Below are positions 13,059-15,713 of a stretch of 15,713 bases of DNA, piece by piece. The stretch lies in contig JAUTXB010000305.1 of assembly GCA_030838245.1 (NCBI GenBank), positions 1 through 15,713 on the forward strand, in the 5' to 3' direction. This stretch comes from Acidimicrobiaceae bacterium. Its GTDB lineage: Bacteria; Actinomycetota; Acidimicrobiia; Acidimicrobiales; RAAP-2. Position 1 is the first letter of the stretch; every line of letters begins with the position of its first letter. The position numbers and the translations under genes are program-made. The notes under the pieces are model-generated. The model saw only the letters and a program-made list of their open reading frames with translations. It had not been told where the DNA came from and ran no database searches.

Positions 13059-13147
13059 CTCGTCCGGTATATCCAGACTACCCGAGGCCGCGGACGCCCG
13101 TCGGGTCGTGCCGCCGCCGGAGAAGGTTTGCCACCCCTGCCGGCGGG

Positions 13148-13153
13148 TACTCT
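13148..13153 (+). promoter_or_regulatory. -10 box of the acyl-CoA dehydrogenase (leaderless)
   Basis: TACTCT is followed by 7 nt (CGATCGC) and the ATG at 13161, the same geometry as the M1 peptidase promoter. No Shine-Dalgarno sequence precedes the ATG. A TTGCCA at 13128-13133 is a possible -35 with a short spacer. Confidence 0.55.
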
Positions 13154-13160
13154 CGATCGC

Positions 13161-14393
13161 ATGGACCTTTCCTATCCGCCTGAGGCCGAGACCTTCCGAT
13201 CCGAGATCCAGACTTGGCTGCAGGACAACCTCCCCGACGGCTGGGGCAAACCCGACTTCTCGTTGACCCGGGAGGAGAAGAAGGCGTTCAACCGGGACTG
13301 GACCAAGAGACTGTTCGACGGAGGCTGGATCTGCGCCTCCTGGCCGACCGAGTACGGGGGCAAGGGGCTGTCGTTGATGGAGTCGGTGGTGCTCAACGAG
13401 GAGTTCGCCCGGGCCGAGGCGCCGCTCCGAGCCGATTTCTTCGGCGACACGCTGGTCGGGCCGACCATCTTGCAGTGGGGAACCGAGGAGCAGAAGAAGC
13501 AGTTCATACCCGGGATCCTGGACGGCTCCATCGCCTGGTGCCAGGGTTTCTCCGAGCCTGACGCCGGGAGCGACCTGGCCTCACTGAAGACGAGAGCCGA
13601 CCTGGACGGGGACGAATGGGTCATCACCGGGCAGAAGGTGTGGACGACCCAGGCCCAGTTCGCCGACTACGTCTTCCTGTTGGCCCGGACCGACCAGGAG
13701 GCGCCCAAGCATGCCGGCATCTCCTACCTGCTCGTCCCCATGAAACAGGACGGCATCGAGGTCCGGCCCATCGAGCAGGTCGACGGGTCGGGCGACTTCA
13801 ACGAGGTGTTCTTCGACAACGCCCGCTGCCCGCGGGCCAACGTGGTGGGGGGCGAGAACAATGGCTGGAAGGTGGCCATGACCACGCTCGGCTTTGAGCG
13901 GGGGTCATCGGCCACCACCGGACATCGCCGGTTCGCCCGGGAGCTCAACACCATCATCGACGAGGCCCGGGCCCACGGGCGCGATACCGATCCCCTGGTC
14001 CGCCAGAGCCTGGCCGCGGCCTGGTCCAAGGTCAAGATCATGGAGATCAACGGCTTCCGGTCACTCACCGATGCCCTGAACGGCACCCACCACATGGCCG
14101 CGTTGAGCGCCTGCAACAAGATGTTCTGGTCCGAGTACCACCAGGACACCATGAACCTGGCCATGGACATCCTGGGCCCCGACGCCCAGGTCCTCACCGG
14201 TGACCCCGAAGAGGACAGCGACTCGCCGATGAAGCGGGGCCGTACCGACTACCCGGTGAGCGACCTGCAGGCGGCGTTCTTCTTCTCCAGGTCGGAGACC
14301 ATCTGGGGCGGGACGGCCGAGATCCAGCGGAACATCGTGGGCGAGCGGGTGCTGGGCCTGCCCAAAGAGCCCAAGCCGGCTGCGGCACCCTGA
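13161..14393 (+). CDS. Acyl-CoA dehydrogenase (FadE-like)
   Basis: An FAD-dependent enzyme of 410 aa that introduces an alpha,beta double bond into an acyl-CoA and passes electrons to ETF. The N-terminal helical domain has WPTEYGGKGLSLMESVVLNEEFAR; the middle barrel has the FAD/substrate motif WCQGFSEPDAGSDLASLKTRA (126-146) and WVITGQKVWTT (153-163); the C-terminal helical domain ends IWGGTAEIQRNIVGERVLGLP. The catalytic Glu of medium-chain enzymes (YEGT) is replaced by Gly383, while Glu246 in LGFERG occupies the place of the catalytic Glu of long-chain and isovaleryl-CoA enzymes. The protein is therefore likely active with that alternative base. Actinobacterial members act on branched, long or sterol side-chain CoA esters; the substrate is unknown here. 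I chose ATG 13161 over codons further upstream because it follows TACTCT by 7 nt and matches family N-termini. Confidence 0.93.
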   Translation: MDLSYPPEAETFRSEIQTWLQDNLPDGWGKPDFSLTREEKKAFNRDWTKRLFDGGWICASWPTEYGGKGLSLMESVVLNEEFARAEAPLRADFFGDTLVGPTILQWGTEEQKKQFIPGILDGSIAWCQGFSEPDAGSDLASLKTRADLDGDEWVITGQKVWTTQAQFADYVFLLARTDQEAPKHAGISYLLVPMKQDGIEVRPIEQVDGSGDFNEVFFDNARCPRANVVGGENNGWKVAMTTLGFERGSSATTGHRRFARELNTIIDEARAHGRDTDPLVRQSLAAAWSKVKIMEINGFRSLTDALNGTHHMAALSACNKMFWSEYHQDTMNLAMDILGPDAQVLTGDPEEDSDSPMKRGRTDYPVSDLQAAFFFSRSETIWGGTAEIQRNIVGERVLGLPKEPKPAAAP

Positions 14394-14408
14394 CTGAGTG
14401 AGACTCAG
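14394..14408. terminator. Palindrome across convergent stop codons, likely bidirectional terminator
   Basis: CTGAGT-GAG-ACTCAG is a perfect inverted repeat with 6-nt arms. It begins on the base after the dehydrogenase stop (14391-14393), and its right arm includes the MFS stop codon (14405-14407 on the minus strand). The two genes are 11 bp apart, so this is the only sequence available to stop both transcripts. Confidence 0.55.
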
Positions 14409-15694
14409 GCCACCTCGGTGGCCACGCCCCCCACCGGGTCGACCGGTGTCGAAGCGTCTCCCAATGTGGTCGCGGTCCGCGCCACGCCGGCCCGGTGCCG
14501 CCACCGCAGGATGCCGGCGGCCAAAAGGGTGGCCGCCGCCCCGACGGCGATGGAGACGCGCGGGTTGGTCCATTCGGAGATGCCCCCGATGAGCGGGCCC
14601 CCGATGGGGGTGCTCCCGAGGAAAGCCATGGAATAGAGGGCCATGACCCGACCCCGCATGGCCGGCTCGGCCTGGAGCTGGAGCTCGGCATTGGCGGTGG
14701 CGATGAAGGCGATGGACGCCGCGCCCATGAACACGATGACCACGGCGGCGAAGGCCAGGCTCGGGGCTACGGCCACCACGGCCAGCAGTGCCCCGAAGGT
14801 GAGGGCGACTCCCTGGAGGAGGCGGGGGGTGGGCCGACCCCGGTGGGCCACCGTCAGCCCTCCCGCGATGGCACCCACACCCATGCACGACGTCAGCACC
14901 GCATAGGAACCGGCCCCGCCGTGGAAGGTCACGGTGGCGAGGAGGGCCAGCGTGACCTGGAAGTTGTAGGCGAAGATCCCGATCACGGCCATGGCGATCA
15001 GCGTGTTGCGCAGCGATGGGGTCCGCCACACATAGCGGAACCCGTCGCGGAGCTGTCCCCTGGCCCGCACCACCGGATCGATCTTGTGAAGCTCGCTCGA
15101 ACGCATGAGTGCCAGTCCCACCAGCACCGCCCCGAAGGAGGCGGCATTGGCCAAGAAGCACACGCCCAATCCGACCAGGGTGATCAGTACCCCGCCCAAA
15201 GCCGGGCCCACCACGCGTGAGGCGTTCATCACCACCGAGTTCAGGCTGACGGCATTGGGAAGATCTTCCTTCCCGACCATTTCGAACACGAACGTCTGTC
15301 GAGCCGGGTTGTCGAAGAGGTTCATCACCCCGAGACAGAAGGCGAGGAGGAAGACCTGCCACAACCGGATGGCGTGGGTCTCGACCAGGATGCCGAGGGC
15401 CAGGGCGATGAGGCCACCTCCCGTCTGGGTGGCGTACAACAGCCGCCGCTTGTCCATCCGGTCAGCGATCAGGCCGCCCCACGGACCGAACAGCAGGACG
15501 GGTAGGAACTGCAGGCCGGTGACGATGCCGAGGTCGAAACCGCTACCGGTCAGGTGAAGGACCAGCCAGGCCTGGGCCACCCGGTCCATCCACGTCCCCG
15601 AATTGGAGATGAGCTGGGCCGTGAAGTAAAGCCGGTAGTTCCGGACCCGGAGCGACTGGAATGTACGTCGGGTGGCGACGCCCACCGCGCTCAT
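14405..15694 (-). CDS. MFS transporter, MFS_3 / EntS-like exporter
   Basis: A 429-aa inner-membrane protein with about 10-12 hydrophobic helices and no signal peptide. It opens with FQSLRVRNYRLYFTAQLISNSGTWMDRVAQAWLV, typical of the MFS_3 'transmembrane secretion effector' group that includes the enterobactin exporter EntS. The loop 2-3 motif A is GGLIADRMDKRRLL (73-86). Further family features are DNPARQTFVFEMVG, NSVVMNASRVVGPALGG and, in the second half, EPAMRGRVMALYSMAFLGSTPIGGPLIGG. Such proteins usually export siderophores, drugs or other small molecules by proton antiport. The substrate cannot be assigned and no biosynthetic cluster is adjacent. A clear GAGGGA precedes the ATG at 15694, and an upstream gene probably lies just beyond the window. 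Confidence 0.9.
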   Translation of the reverse strand: MSAVGVATRRTFQSLRVRNYRLYFTAQLISNSGTWMDRVAQAWLVLHLTGSGFDLGIVTGLQFLPVLLFGPWGGLIADRMDKRRLLYATQTGGGLIALALGILVETHAIRLWQVFLLAFCLGVMNLFDNPARQTFVFEMVGKEDLPNAVSLNSVVMNASRVVGPALGGVLITLVGLGVCFLANAASFGAVLVGLALMRSSELHKIDPVVRARGQLRDGFRYVWRTPSLRNTLIAMAVIGIFAYNFQVTLALLATVTFHGGAGSYAVLTSCMGVGAIAGGLTVAHRGRPTPRLLQGVALTFGALLAVVAVAPSLAFAAVVIVFMGAASIAFIATANAELQLQAEPAMRGRVMALYSMAFLGSTPIGGPLIGGISEWTNPRVSIAVGAAATLLAAGILRWRHRAGVARTATTLGDASTPVDPVGGVATEVA

Positions 15695-15700
15695 AGTTCG

Positions 15701-15706
15701 TCCCTC
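15701..15706 (-). promoter_or_regulatory. Ribosome binding site of the MFS exporter
   Basis: On the minus strand GAGGGA is 6 nt before the ATG at 15694, a good Shine-Dalgarno match. This suggests a leadered or internal-operon gene, unlike the leaderless first genes elsewhere in the window. Confidence 0.6.
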
Positions 15707-15713
15707 ATGCTCA

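Larger units (their letters stand above)
12813..13160. other. Non-coding gap with structured elements
   Basis: This stretch of about 350 bp between the Nramp-like gene and the acyl-CoA dehydrogenase shows no gene with credible codon bias. Its middle third (about 12960-13080) is less GC-rich than the neighbouring genes. It contains two symmetric elements listed separately and the dehydrogenase promoter at its end. Confidence 0.6.

Overview
The window is high-GC DNA with strong G/C preference at third codon positions and dense, mostly short-gapped genes on both strands. It holds no tRNA, rRNA, CRISPR array, insertion sequence or phage gene that I can see. Several genes start within 6-10 nt of a TANNNT -10 box and have no Shine-Dalgarno sequence, which fits an actinobacterium using leaderless mRNAs. 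Gene content (cd01168-type sugar/nucleoside kinase, puromycin-sensitive-type M1 aminopeptidase, FadE-type dehydrogenase) suggests Acidimicrobiia or a neighbouring class; that placement is inference.

Layout: (1) 27-1717: an unrecognised protein on + converges on a PfkB adenosine-kinase-like gene on -, with a perfect palindrome in the 29-bp gap. (2) 1741-5666: a + operon encoding M1 metallopeptidase, a GDT1/TMEM165-type cation transporter and a Methyltransf_24-like methyltransferase. Its promoter and the kinase promoter are packed into a 23-bp divergent gap. (3) 5754-9120: a tightly overlapping - operon encoding a GT4 glycosyltransferase, a class I methyltransferase and an alpha/alpha-toroid protein of the type often labelled 'prenyltransferase'. 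With the convergent methyltransferase at 4971 these look like a glycan or glycolipid assembly and methylation set. (4) 9121-9555: a 435-bp divergent regulatory region with several palindromes and a direct repeat. (5) 9556-12812: a two-gene + operon encoding a soluble PRC-barrel/MgtE_N/CBS protein and a divergent Nramp-like permease. The permease lacks the canonical Asn and Met metal ligands and carries a nearly perfect internal repeat in its N-terminal tail. (6) 12813-13160: a non-coding gap with two hairpin/palindrome elements. (7) 13161-15694: an acyl-CoA dehydrogenase on + converging on an MFS_3/EntS-like exporter on -, with a perfect palindrome across the junction.

The most interesting candidate system is the Nramp-like permease paired with a stand-alone MgtE-type sensor. 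In MgtE the N and CBS domains are the cytosolic Mg2+ gate of the channel itself; here the same domains are a separate protein encoded 2 bp upstream of a different transporter fold. Its Met-to-Ala change in TM6 matches one I recall in Nramp-related magnesium transporters. I propose an Mg2+ (or other hard-cation) uptake system gated in trans; this is inference from sequence and context.
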